From NCBI GenBank assembly GCA_023386795.1, contig JAEWJB010000137.1:1-41701 (forward strand): DNA of 41,701 nt, written 5' to 3'. The DNA comes from Pseudomonadota bacterium. Lineage in GTDB: Bacteria > Pseudomonadota > Gammaproteobacteria > Xanthomonadales > Xanthomonadaceae. Shown piece after piece: positions 1 through 6,911 of this stretch; positions within the stretch are counted from its first letter, which is position 1; the number at the start of each line of letters is the position of its first letter. The translations under genes and the position numbers were made by a program. The notes beneath the pieces are model-generated. The model searched no databases, was not told the DNA's origin, and saw only the letters and a program-made list of their open reading frames with translations.

Positions 1-561
1 CTGCCGCTGGACGCGTTGCAGCGCGAACCCCCGGCCCAGCGTGCACGCCTGCTGCGACGCTGGGTCGCGCAGCACGATGCGCCGCCCCTTCCGGCGCAAG
101 GCGTGGCAGCCCTCGAAGCGGAGGTGCTACCTGCCACCGATGGTGCGCGATTCGCATGGCATGGCATGGAGATCCGCCGCTGGCGCGACCAACTTCACCT
201 GCTGGCCGCGCCATCGCCGTGGCCGGCGGATTGGGCCGCCGCGTGGGACGGCCGCGCCCCGCTGTCCTTGCCCGACGGGGGCCTGCTTGCGCTGCGCGGC
301 GCCGCAGGCTTCGACGATGCCTTGCAGGTGCGCGCCCGTCGCGGCGGCGAACGCCTGCGCCTGCCAGGCCGCACGCATTCGCACCCCCTCAAGCACCTGC
401 TCCAGGCGGCGGGCGTGCCCCCGTGGCGGCGTTTCGCGCTGCCGCTGCTGTGGGACGGCGATACCCTGCTGGCTGCCGGCGACACCTTGGTATCGGCCGA
501 TCTGGCGGCCTGGTTGCAGGCACGTGGCGCGCAGCTTGCCTGGCAGCCGCCCGGCGCGTGA
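1..561 (+). CDS. tilS: tRNA(Ile)-lysidine synthase TilS, C-terminal part (5' end outside window)
   Basis: The reading frame is open from base 1 and ends at a TGA at 559-561, giving the last 186 residues of a protein that usually has about 430. TilS joins lysine to C34 of the AUA-reading tRNA-Ile in the cytoplasm. The N-terminal ATP-pyrophosphatase domain with its SGGxDS loop lies outside the window. What is seen is the substrate-binding middle and the C-terminal domain, including the stretch RRGGERLRLPGRTHSHPLKH near residues 121-140 and LLWDGDTLLAAGD near 153-165, both typical of TilS C-terminal domains. The family assignment rests on this C-terminal region only. In many proteobacteria tilS lies near accA; here xseB follows after 36 bp with what looks like its own promoter. 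Confidence 0.85.
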   Translation: MPLDALQREPPAQRARLLRRWVAQHDAPPLPAQGVAALEAEVLPATDGARFAWHGMEIRRWRDQLHLLAAPSPWPADWAAAWDGRAPLSLPDGGLLALRGAAGFDDALQVRARRGGERLRLPGRTHSHPLKHLLQAAGVPPWRRFALPLLWDGDTLLAAGDTLVSADLAAWLQARGAQLAWQPPGA

Positions 562-562
562 A

Positions 563-600
563 TTGACCCTTCCGCCCCTGCCGCGCACACTTTACGCATG
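563..600 (+). promoter_or_regulatory. Candidate xseB promoter, probably giving a leaderless mRNA
   Basis: TTGACC (563-568) matches the -35 consensus at 5 of 6 positions. A 17-base spacer leads to CACACT (586-591), a weak -10. Six bases later comes the xseB ATG (598), so transcription would begin at or next to the start codon. There is no Shine-Dalgarno sequence before this ATG. This is inferred from pattern alone. Confidence 0.4.
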
Positions 601-858
601 CCCAAGACGTCCCCCCCAGAGACCTCGCCGGTCGCCCGCTTCGAGCAGTCGCTGGAAGAACTCGAACAGCTCGTCGCCAAGATGGAAGCTGGCGACCTCA
701 GCCTGGAGCAGTCGCTGGCCGCCTACGAACGCGGCGTCGGCCTGTACCGCCAGTGCCAGCAGGCGCTGGAGCAGGCCGAGCTGCGCGTGAAGCTGCTGAC
801 CGACCCGGCCCGCCCGGAAGACGCCGAACCCTTCGACGCCCCGCTCCATGGCGGCTGA
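598..858 (+). CDS. xseB: Exodeoxyribonuclease VII small subunit
   Basis: The 86-residue protein matches the usual size of XseB (about 80). It is the small subunit of exonuclease VII, a cytoplasmic nuclease that degrades single-stranded DNA from both ends. Several small subunits bind each XseA large subunit through a helical hairpin. The hallmark sequence FEQSLEELEQLV, followed by an Asp-Leu-Ser-Leu-Glu-Gln-Ser-Leu turn and YERGVGLYRQCQ, is seen at about residues 14-55. The large subunit gene is not in this window. The gene overlaps ispA by 11 bases, which indicates translational coupling. The ATG at 598 has no Shine-Dalgarno sequence, and a promoter-like element ends six bases before it. Confidence 0.95.
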   Translation: MPKTSPPETSPVARFEQSLEELEQLVAKMEAGDLSLEQSLAAYERGVGLYRQCQQALEQAELRVKLLTDPARPEDAEPFDAPLHGG

Positions 859-1723
859 GCGCTTCGAGCGCTGGCGCGCGCGCAGCGAAGCATTTCTCGA
901 CACCTGCCTGCCAGAAGCGACCCGTGCGCCGCAGCGCCTGCACGCGGCAATGCGCCACGCGGCCACGGGCGGCGGCAAGCGCATGCGCCCGTTGCTGGTC
1001 TACGCCGCCGGCCACCTGCTTGGCGCCGAGGAAGCGCTGCTGGATGCGCCGGCCGCTGCGGTCGAGCTGATCCACGCCTATTCGTTGGTACATGACGACC
1101 TGCCGGCGATGGACGACGACGACCTGCGTCGCGGCCAGCCCACCGTGCACGTCGCCTTCGACGAAGCCACCGCCATTCTCGCCGGCGACGCGCTGCAGAC
1201 CCGCGCGTTCGAAGTGCTGGCCGACAGCGCCGCGCCGGACGCCTTGCGCGTGGCCTGGCTGGGCACGCTGGCGCGCGCCTCCGGCGCGGCCGGCATGTGC
1301 GGCGGGCAAGCGCTGGATATCGACGCCACCGGGCGCCAGCAGAGCCTGCAGCAGCTGACCGCCATGCACGAATTGAAGACCGGTGCGCTGATCCGTGCCT
1401 CGGTGCGGATGGGGGCGCTGGCGGGCGGGGCGGATGAGGCCACGCTCGCACGATTGGACGGCTTCGCCGCCGCGCTCGGCCTGGCGTTCCAGGTGCGCGA
1501 CGACATCCTCGACATCGAGGCCGACTCGGCGCAGCTCGGCAAGACCGCCGGCAAGGACGCGGCGCAGAACAAATCCACCTTCCCGGCGCTGCTCGGCATC
1601 GAGGGTGCGCGCGCGCACCTGGCCACGCTCAGCGAACAGATGCATGCGGCGCTTGCCGGTGAAGGCGAAGCCGCCGCGCCGCTGGCGGCGCTGGCGCGGC
1701 TGGCGGTCGAACGCGGCCACTGA
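848..1723 (+). CDS. ispA: Farnesyl diphosphate synthase (polyprenyl synthetase family)
   Basis: The 291-residue protein makes farnesyl diphosphate from isopentenyl and dimethylallyl diphosphate, feeding undecaprenyl phosphate, quinone and haem A synthesis in the cytosol. The first Asp-rich motif is DDLPAMD (residues 83-89), with the two extra residues typical of bacterial farnesyl diphosphate synthases. The second is DDILD (218-222). GGGKRMRPLL (41-50) binds isopentenyl diphosphate. Length matches E. coli IspA (299). The start lies inside the 3' end of xseB, an 11-base overlap that is common for this pair. In many proteobacteria dxs follows; here the operon ends at a strong terminator and dxs is absent from the window. 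Confidence 0.95.
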   Translation: MAAERFERWRARSEAFLDTCLPEATRAPQRLHAAMRHAATGGGKRMRPLLVYAAGHLLGAEEALLDAPAAAVELIHAYSLVHDDLPAMDDDDLRRGQPTVHVAFDEATAILAGDALQTRAFEVLADSAAPDALRVAWLGTLARASGAAGMCGGQALDIDATGRQQSLQQLTAMHELKTGALIRASVRMGALAGGADEATLARLDGFAAALGLAFQVRDDILDIEADSAQLGKTAGKDAAQNKSTFPALLGIEGARAHLATLSEQMHAALAGEGEAAAPLAALARLAVERGH

Positions 1724-1767
1724 GGCGCGTTCGCGGCGTCGCGCCAGCGCGCGGCGAGTTCGAAAAC

Positions 1768-1794
1768 AAAAGGCCCGGCATTGCCGGGCCTTTT
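1768..1794. terminator. Bidirectional intrinsic terminator between ispA and the DUF4870 gene
   Basis: A perfect 12-bp stem, AAAAGGCCCGGC (1768-1779) with GCCGGGCCTTTT (1783-1794), closes a three-base ATT loop. The A-run on one side and T-run on the other let it act on both strands, and it lies between two convergent genes. Confidence 0.9.
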
Positions 1795-1816
1795 GCGTAT
1801 CCATCGAAGGACGGGA

Positions 1817-2206
1817 TTACTTGATCAGCCGCAGCGTGAACGGGTAGCGGTAGGTCTCGCCGTTGTTGGCCTTGACCGCCGCCAGGATGCAGAACACCAC
1901 GTTGCCGAGCCACACCAGGAAGCCAAGGAAGGACAGCAGTCCAAACGACACGATCGTCAGGATGAAGCACGCCACGTAGGCGATGGCCACGGTGATCTGG
2001 AAGTTCAGCGCTTCCTTGGCCTGGTCGGTGGCAAACGGCTTGGACGGTTGGGCATCCTTGCTGATCAGCCAGACCACCAGCGCGCCGACGAACCAGGTCA
2101 GGATGCCCAGCAGGTGGGCGACCAGCGCCAGCGTGCGTTCCTCCTGCGGCGCGGCGGTGATCACCGGCGGCGGCGGGGGAGAGGCGGAAGTGTCATATTC
2201 GCTCAT
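1817..2206 (-). CDS. DUF4870 domain-containing membrane protein
   Basis: This 129-residue protein of unknown function has the DUF4870 pattern. A short N-terminal tail has a run of prolines, followed by EERTLALVAHLLGIL and a first membrane segment. A polar stretch (AKEALNFQIT) and a hydrophobic hairpin of two further segments come next, then a short C-terminal tail ending RYPFTLRLIK. It should sit in the inner membrane with three or four segments. The start is placed at ATG 2206 (MSEYDT), where AAGGA lies seven bases upstream. A longer open frame begins at 2266 but has no ribosome site and would run through the promoter. It converges on ispA with a shared terminator. Confidence 0.85.
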   Translation of the reverse strand: MSEYDTSASPPPPPVITAAPQEERTLALVAHLLGILTWFVGALVVWLISKDAQPSKPFATDQAKEALNFQITVAIAYVACFILTIVSFGLLSFLGFLVWLGNVVFCILAAVKANNGETYRYPFTLRLIK

Positions 2207-2237
2207 CGTTCGTTCCTTGGCATGAGAGGGCGCTGGC

Positions 2238-2266
2238 ACTGTCGGCGGGCGCCCCGATCCTGTCAA
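2238..2266 (-). promoter_or_regulatory. Candidate promoter of the DUF4870 gene
   Basis: On the minus strand a perfect TTGACA (complement of 2261-2266) is followed by a 17-base spacer and GACAGT (complement of 2238-2243). A start near 2231 would give a leader of about 25 bases carrying the AAGGA site. The -10 matches only 3 of 6 positions, so the strength of the call rests on the -35. Confidence 0.45.
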
Positions 2267-2280
2267 GACGTCCGCCCCGC

Positions 2281-3648
2281 TCAGCCCTCGCCGGCCACGG
2301 TCATGCCGTCCACCAGCACGCTACCGATGTGGATGTGCGAGCGGGTGTCGATATCCGCGCCCACCGCCGCGATGCGCTGGAACATCTCCCGCAGGTTGCC
2401 GGCGATGGTGACGTTGTCGACCGGATGGCTGATCGCCCCGTTCTCGACGAGGAATCCGCCGGCGCCGCGCGAATAATCGCCGGTCACCGCGTTCACCCCC
2501 TGCCCCATCAGTTCGGTCACCAGCAGCGCGCGCGACTGCCCGGCGATGAGCTCGGCCAGGTCCCGCGCGTTGGAGGACACGCGCAGGTTGTGCACGCCAC
2601 CGGCATTGGCGGTGGTCTGCAGGCCGAGCCGGCGGGCCGAATAGCTGCCGAGCACGTAGCGCTGCAATACGCCGCCGCTGACGAGCGCCGAGTCGCGCGT
2701 GGCCACGCCATCGCCGTCGAACGCGGCCGAACGCAAACCGCGCCGCAGGTGCGGGCGTTCGTCGATGTCCAGCCAGTCCGGGAACAGCGGCTGGCCGACA
2801 CTGTCGAGCAGGAAGCTGGCGCGCCGGTACAGCGCGCCGCCGGATACGGCGCCGAGCAGGTGGCCGATCAGCGTGCGCGAGACTTCCGGGGCGAAGATCA
2901 CCGGCAATGGCGCGGTCGGCAGCGACCGCGGCTGCAGGCGTGCCACGGTGCGTTCCGCCGCGCGGCGGCCGATGGCCTGCGGGGACTGCAGGTCCTCGCG
3001 GGCCAGCGCGCTGCTGTACCAGCCATCGCGTTGCATGCCCTCGCCCTGGCCTGCGATCAGTGCGCAACCGATGGAATAGGAGGTGCTGCGCTCGCGGCCG
3101 ATGAAGCCATGCGAATTCGCATACACCGACAGGCTGGCGTGGCGGCCCATCGAGGCACCGTCCGAGTTGCCGATGCGCGCATCGGCCTCGCGGCCGGCTG
3201 CTTCACAGGCCAGCGCCAGGTCCACCGCCGCGTCGGCTTCCAGTGCCCAGGGGTGCCAGCTGTCCAGATCGGGGAACTCGCGCGCCATCAGCGCGGCATC
3301 GGCCAGGCCGGAAGCCGGGTCGTCCTCGGTGTGGCGGGCGATGGCACAGGCCTGGGCCACGGTGGCCTCCAGGCTGGCCTCGTGCAGGTCGGCGGTGCTG
3401 GCGCTGCCCTTGCGGTGGCCGAAGTACACGGTCACCGCGATGCCACGGTCGCGCGTGGATTCCACCGTTTCGACTTCACCCAGGCGGACATTCACGTCCA
3501 GCCCGCTTTCCTCGCTGCAGCTCACCTCGGCCTGGCTGGCGCCCAGCGCGCGGGCGCGCGACAGCAGGCGTTCGGACAGCTCCGACAGGCGGTCAAGGCG
3601 AGCCTGGCTGTCGTCGGCGGCGTGAAGATCGGGGGAGATCGCGTTCAA
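2281..3648 (-). CDS. pmbA: Metalloprotease TldE/PmbA
   Basis: PmbA (TldE) is the non-catalytic partner of the TldD/TldE heterodimeric zinc protease, which cleaves unstructured peptides. The pair is known for maturing microcin B17 and degrading CcdA. The sequence shows the family N-terminal domain (SQAEVSCSEESGLDVNVR near residue 40) and the C-terminal barrel ending in GNLREMFQRIAAVGADIDTR. It has no HExxH, as expected for TldE. The start is placed at TTG 3648, giving 455 residues (E. coli PmbA has 450), because CACAGGATAAAGCA supplies a Shine-Dalgarno site. The upstream ATG at 3693 has none and would leave only 17 bases before darP. tldD lies 700 bp away on the same strand with darP between them. 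Confidence 0.92.
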   Translation of the reverse strand: MNAISPDLHAADDSQARLDRLSELSERLLSRARALGASQAEVSCSEESGLDVNVRLGEVETVESTRDRGIAVTVYFGHRKGSASTADLHEASLEATVAQACAIARHTEDDPASGLADAALMAREFPDLDSWHPWALEADAAVDLALACEAAGREADARIGNSDGASMGRHASLSVYANSHGFIGRERSTSYSIGCALIAGQGEGMQRDGWYSSALAREDLQSPQAIGRRAAERTVARLQPRSLPTAPLPVIFAPEVSRTLIGHLLGAVSGGALYRRASFLLDSVGQPLFPDWLDIDERPHLRRGLRSAAFDGDGVATRDSALVSGGVLQRYVLGSYSARRLGLQTTANAGGVHNLRVSSNARDLAELIAGQSRALLVTELMGQGVNAVTGDYSRGAGGFLVENGAISHPVDNVTIAGNLREMFQRIAAVGADIDTRSHIHIGSVLVDGMTVAGEG

Positions 3649-3710
3649 TGCTTTATCCTGTGCGGGTAAATGCCGCGCGTTCGTCGCGGCCATGAAGAAT
3701 TGGAAAGACG

Positions 3711-4286
3711 ATGCGCGGACGTGACGAAGAAACCGGTGAATTCCTGGGCAGCAGCCGCAGCCAGCAACGGCGCGAAGCGCTGGAGGTGCTGGCCCTGGGC
3801 GAGAAATTGGTGGCGCTGACGCCGGCCCAGCTCTCGCGCCTGCCGGTGCCCGAATCGCTGATTCCGCATATCGAGGAAGCGCGCCGCATCACCGCACACA
3901 TCGCCCACAAGCGGCAGCTGGCGTTCCTGGCCAAGCAGATGCGCCGCGAGGAGGACGAGACGCTGGAGAAGATCCGCGATGCGCTCGACGCCAACAGCGA
4001 GACCTCGCGCCGCGAAGTGGCCACGATGCACCGTATCGAGCGCTGGCGCGAGCGCCTGCTCGCCGAGGGCGACGAGGCGCTGACCGAGCTGCTTGAGGAA
4101 TATCCGCACGCCGATCGGCAGCACCTGCGCGCCCTGCTGCGCAACGCGCGCGAGGAAAAGCTGCGCAACAAGCCGCCGCGCGCGTTCCGCGAGATCTTCC
4201 AGGTGTTGCGCGAACTGGCGCGCACGCCCGAGGACGAAGACGCCGGCGAGGACGCCGATCAAGCGCACGCGCGCGACGAAGACTGA
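3711..4286 (+). CDS. darP: Ribosome-associated protein YjgA/DarP (DUF615)
   Basis: The 191-residue protein belongs to the DUF615/YjgA family. YjgA was renamed DarP after work linking it to late maturation of the 50S subunit. The features seen are the N-terminal SRSQQRREALEVLALGEKLV, the middle block LIPHIEEARRITAHIAHKRQ, and the charged C-terminal half with HLRALLRNAREEKLRNKPPRA and FREIFQVLREL. It is highly charged, has no signal peptide and should be cytosolic. The C-terminal tail is acidic. GGAAAG lies just before the ATG. It is divergent from pmbA and convergent with tldD. The yjgA-pmbA divergent pair is also found in E. coli, so this is an old neighbourhood. Confidence 0.92.
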   Translation: MRGRDEETGEFLGSSRSQQRREALEVLALGEKLVALTPAQLSRLPVPESLIPHIEEARRITAHIAHKRQLAFLAKQMRREEDETLEKIRDALDANSETSRREVATMHRIERWRERLLAEGDEALTELLEEYPHADRQHLRALLRNAREEKLRNKPPRAFREIFQVLRELARTPEDEDAGEDADQAHARDED

Positions 4287-4293
4287 GCCCCGC

Positions 4294-4316
4294 GGCGCGC
4301 CGTTCCGCCGCGCGCC
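4294..4316. other. Hairpin between convergent darP and tldD
   Basis: A 7-bp stem GGCGCGC/GCGCGCC (4294-4300 and 4310-4316) with a nine-base loop lies 8 bases after the darP stop. There is no T-run, so it is not a classical intrinsic terminator; it may still mark a transcript end. Confidence 0.3.
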
Positions 4317-4351
4317 CTGGCCATTCCATGCGATGGCGCGCATCGGCGCCT

Positions 4352-5797
4352 TCAGGCCTGGGTGCCGCCAACGGTGAGGCCGTCCAGCAGCAGCGAAGGC
4401 TGGCCCACGCCCACCGGCAGGCTCTGGCCATCCTTGCCGCAGACGCCCACGCCTTCGTCCAGTGCCAGGTCATTGCCGACCATGCGCACCTTCTGCATGG
4501 TTTCCGGCCCGTTGCCGATCAGCGTGGCGCCCTTGACCGGCGCGGTGATCTTGCCGTCCTCGATCAGGTAGGCCTCGGTGGCCGAGAACACGTACTTGCC
4601 GCTGGTGATATCCACCTGCCCGCCGCCGAAATTGACCGCGTACAGGCCCTTCTTCACCGAGCGGATCATCTCCTGCGGATCGTGCTGGCCGGCGAGCATG
4701 TAGGTGTTGGTCATGCGCGGCATCGGCAGGTGCGCGAAGGACTCGCGGCGGCCGTTGCCCGTGGGCGCCATGCCCATCAGGCGTGCGTTGAGCGTGTCCT
4801 GCATGTAGCCCACCAGCACGCCGTCCTCGATGAGCGTGGTGCAGTTCGTCGTCGTGCCTTCGTCGTCGACATTGAGCGAGCCGCGACGCCCCGGCAAGGT
4901 GCCATCGTCGACGATGGTGACGCCGGGCGAGGCCACGCGCTGGCCGATGCGCCCGGCATACACGCTGGTGCCCTTGCGGTTGAAATCGCCTTCCAGCCCA
5001 TGGCCCACCGCCTCATGCAGCAGCACGCCGGGCCAGCCGGCGCCCAGCACCACCGGCATCGTGCCGGCCGGCGCGGCCACCGCTTCCAGGTTCACCAGCG
5101 CCTGGCGCAGCGCCTCGCGCGCGAAACCCTCCGGGCGCCCATCGGCGAACAACTCGGCATAGCCATAGCGGCCACCGCCGCCGGCATACCCACTCTCGCG
5201 GCGCCCGCCGTGTTCGACGATCACCTGCACGTTCAAGCGCACCAGCGGGCGCACGTCGGCGGCGAGCACGCCGTCGCTGCGCGCCACCAGCATCGTGTCC
5301 ACGCCGCCGGACAGGCTCACCATCACCTGCTTCACCCGCGGGTCGGCCGCGCGCAGGAACTGGTCCAGGCGGCGCAGCACGTCGAGCTTGGCGGCGTTGT
5401 CCAGGTCGTCGATGGGATCGGTGGCCGGGTACAGCGCGCGGCCGCCGCCGCCCACCAGCGCACGCGCCGGCTGCGCGCCGCCATCGCGGGAAATCGCACG
5501 CGCCGATTGCGCCGCGGCTTGCAGCGCCTCGCGCTGGATGTCATCGGAGTACGCGAAGCCGGTCTTCTCGCCGGCGATCGCGCGCACGCCCACGCCCTGT
5601 TCGATCGAATGCGCGCCGTCCTTGACGATGCCATCTTCCATGCTCCAGCTCTCGCGGCGCGAATGCTGGAAATACAGGTCGCCGAAATCCACCCCGGGCC
5701 CGAGCAGGGTGCCGAAGGTGCGGTCGAGGTGGCCGGCATCGAGGCCGGCGGGGAGCAGCAGCCGGGTTTCGGCCAGGGCGAGCGCGTTGTCAGTCAT
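4352..5797 (-). CDS. tldD: Metalloprotease TldD
   Basis: This 481-residue protein has exactly the length of E. coli TldD, the catalytic half of the TldD/TldE zinc protease. The zinc-binding motif HEAVGH is at residues 261-266, inside LLHEAVGHGLEGDFNRKG. The N-terminal dimerisation domain includes DFGDLYFQHSRRESWSMEDG (37-56). The enzyme takes unfolded peptides into a chamber formed with TldE and acts in the cytosol. The start is placed at ATG 5797 (MTDNAL). A GTG 33 bases upstream extends the frame with sequence that does not look like the family. yhdP is upstream on the same strand, as in other gammaproteobacteria, but a DUF6065 gene on the other strand lies in between. Confidence 0.95.
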   Translation of the reverse strand: MTDNALALAETRLLLPAGLDAGHLDRTFGTLLGPGVDFGDLYFQHSRRESWSMEDGIVKDGAHSIEQGVGVRAIAGEKTGFAYSDDIQREALQAAAQSARAISRDGGAQPARALVGGGGRALYPATDPIDDLDNAAKLDVLRRLDQFLRAADPRVKQVMVSLSGGVDTMLVARSDGVLAADVRPLVRLNVQVIVEHGGRRESGYAGGGGRYGYAELFADGRPEGFAREALRQALVNLEAVAAPAGTMPVVLGAGWPGVLLHEAVGHGLEGDFNRKGTSVYAGRIGQRVASPGVTIVDDGTLPGRRGSLNVDDEGTTTNCTTLIEDGVLVGYMQDTLNARLMGMAPTGNGRRESFAHLPMPRMTNTYMLAGQHDPQEMIRSVKKGLYAVNFGGGQVDITSGKYVFSATEAYLIEDGKITAPVKGATLIGNGPETMQKVRMVGNDLALDEGVGVCGKDGQSLPVGVGQPSLLLDGLTVGGTQA

Positions 5798-5898
5798 GCG
5801 TGCAGGATGGGGGCCGCCGCTCCCGCGCACAAGCCGCGATCTGGCGGAAACGTGCGCAAACGCGGGACACTGCGGTCATGTCCCGGCCAGGAAAGCCG

Positions 5899-6651
5899 AT
5901 GAAGTTGACCGCCTACGTCCTCGATGGCCACACCCTGGACATCCGTCCCGCCCCGCGCGAGCGCGATTGGATGGATGCCACCGAACAGCATTACGCCTAC
6001 CGCTGCCTGCCCCTGGCGATCGCCAACTCGCATGGCTGGGAGCTGCTGTGCCAGACCGGCTTCATGGCCGAATGGACCGGGGGCAACGCGCTGCAGGACG
6101 TGCGCATCTACCCCGACCCCGGCACCCACGCCCCGGCGGTGAGCCATTTCGGCTACGGCGTGCTGACCTTCCACGTCCCCTGCCTGTTCCGCACGGAGGA
6201 AGGCGTGGACCTGATGGTGGGCGGCCCGGTGAACCGCCCCAAGGACGGCATCGCCGGCCTGACCGGCATCGTGGAAACCGACTGGAGCCCTTACACCTTC
6301 ACCATGAACTGGCGTTTCACCCGCCCGGGCCGCGTGCGTTTCCAGGCGGGCGAACCGTTCTGCCACCTGTTCCCGCTGCAGCGCCGGATGCTGGACGACT
6401 GCAAGGCCGAATGGCGTCCGCTTTCCGACGAACCGGACCTGGAACGCCTGTACACCCAATGGACGCAAAGCCGCGGCCAGTTCCTGCAGGACCTCAACGA
6501 CCCGAACTCGGAGGCCTCGCGCGAACGCTGGCAGCGCGGCTATTTCCGCGGCGTTACCGGCGATTCGCCGACGCCGGAACCGGGCCACCGCACGAAATTG
6601 CGGTTGCCGGGATTCGTGCGGGCCGAAGAAGACGCGGAGAAGAAAGATTGA
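5899..6651 (+). CDS. DUF6065 family protein
   Basis: This 250-residue protein resembles the DUF6065 family, which has no known function. It is rich in Trp, Pro and aromatic residues and has no signal peptide or membrane segment. Recognisable blocks are RPAPRERDWMD (about residues 16-26), CLPLAIANSHGWELL (35-49), a Gly-rich FGYGVLTFHVPCLFRT and GGPVNRPKDGIAGLTGIVETD. The compact N-terminal part looks like one enzyme-like or binding domain, and the C-terminal part is charged (AEEDAEKKD). The start ATG 5899 is supported by AGGAAAG seven bases upstream; the in-frame ATG at 5878 lacks one. It lies alone on the plus strand between tldD and yhdP, followed by a repeat cluster, which suggests a later insertion. 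Confidence 0.75.
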   Translation: MKLTAYVLDGHTLDIRPAPRERDWMDATEQHYAYRCLPLAIANSHGWELLCQTGFMAEWTGGNALQDVRIYPDPGTHAPAVSHFGYGVLTFHVPCLFRTEEGVDLMVGGPVNRPKDGIAGLTGIVETDWSPYTFTMNWRFTRPGRVRFQAGEPFCHLFPLQRRMLDDCKAEWRPLSDEPDLERLYTQWTQSRGQFLQDLNDPNSEASRERWQRGYFRGVTGDSPTPEPGHRTKLRLPGFVRAEEDAEKKD

Positions 6652-6654
6652 AGG

Positions 6655-6679
6655 GTCGCGGCTGAAGCCGCTCCTACAA
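6655..6679 (+). repeat. REP-type element with GTAG end
   Basis: GTCGCGGCTGAAGCCGCTCC followed by TACAA is, on the other strand, a GTAG-led repetitive extragenic palindrome of the kind scattered in Pseudomonas and Xanthomonadales genomes. It starts three bases after the DUF6065 stop. A partial copy is at 22693-22709. Confidence 0.7.
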
Positions 6680-6751
6680 AAGGGCGGGCAAAGAGGTGGG
6701 CGAAGGGGGGCGAAGCGATGAATGCAGGGCAGAGGCGCCGGGAAGGGTTCG

Positions 6752-6861
6752 GGCGATCGGTGGGCAAGCCTCATCGGGACCGTAGGCGACAAGGATGTCG
6801 CCTACGAGCCTCCATGGAGGGATTCACGGCGTGTCCCGATGAGGCTTGCCCACCGATCGCC
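6752..6861. repeat. 110-bp nested inverted repeat with perfect 29-bp arms
   Basis: Bases 6752-6780 and 6833-6861 are perfect reverse complements over 29 bases. The 52-base interior holds an 11-bp perfect hairpin (6781-6791 with 6796-6806, loop AGGA) that begins CGTAGGCGACA, and a 12-base palindrome CCTCCATGGAGG (6809-6820). No clear target duplication flanks it. It lies between the 3' ends of the DUF6065 gene and yhdP, where its transcript would fold into a long stem from either strand. It could be a composite REP/BIME-like unit or a small non-autonomous element. The rest of 6652-6911 shows no gene. Confidence 0.85.
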
Positions 6862-6911
6862 GCGCGACCACCCCACCGCAGCACTACACGACACCACCAA
6901 CACGAAAAAAC

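Noticed and set aside
2329..3669. A 446-codon plus-strand frame antisense to pmbA
   Set aside because: Composition is typical of an antisense shadow and PmbA is clearly coded on the minus strand.
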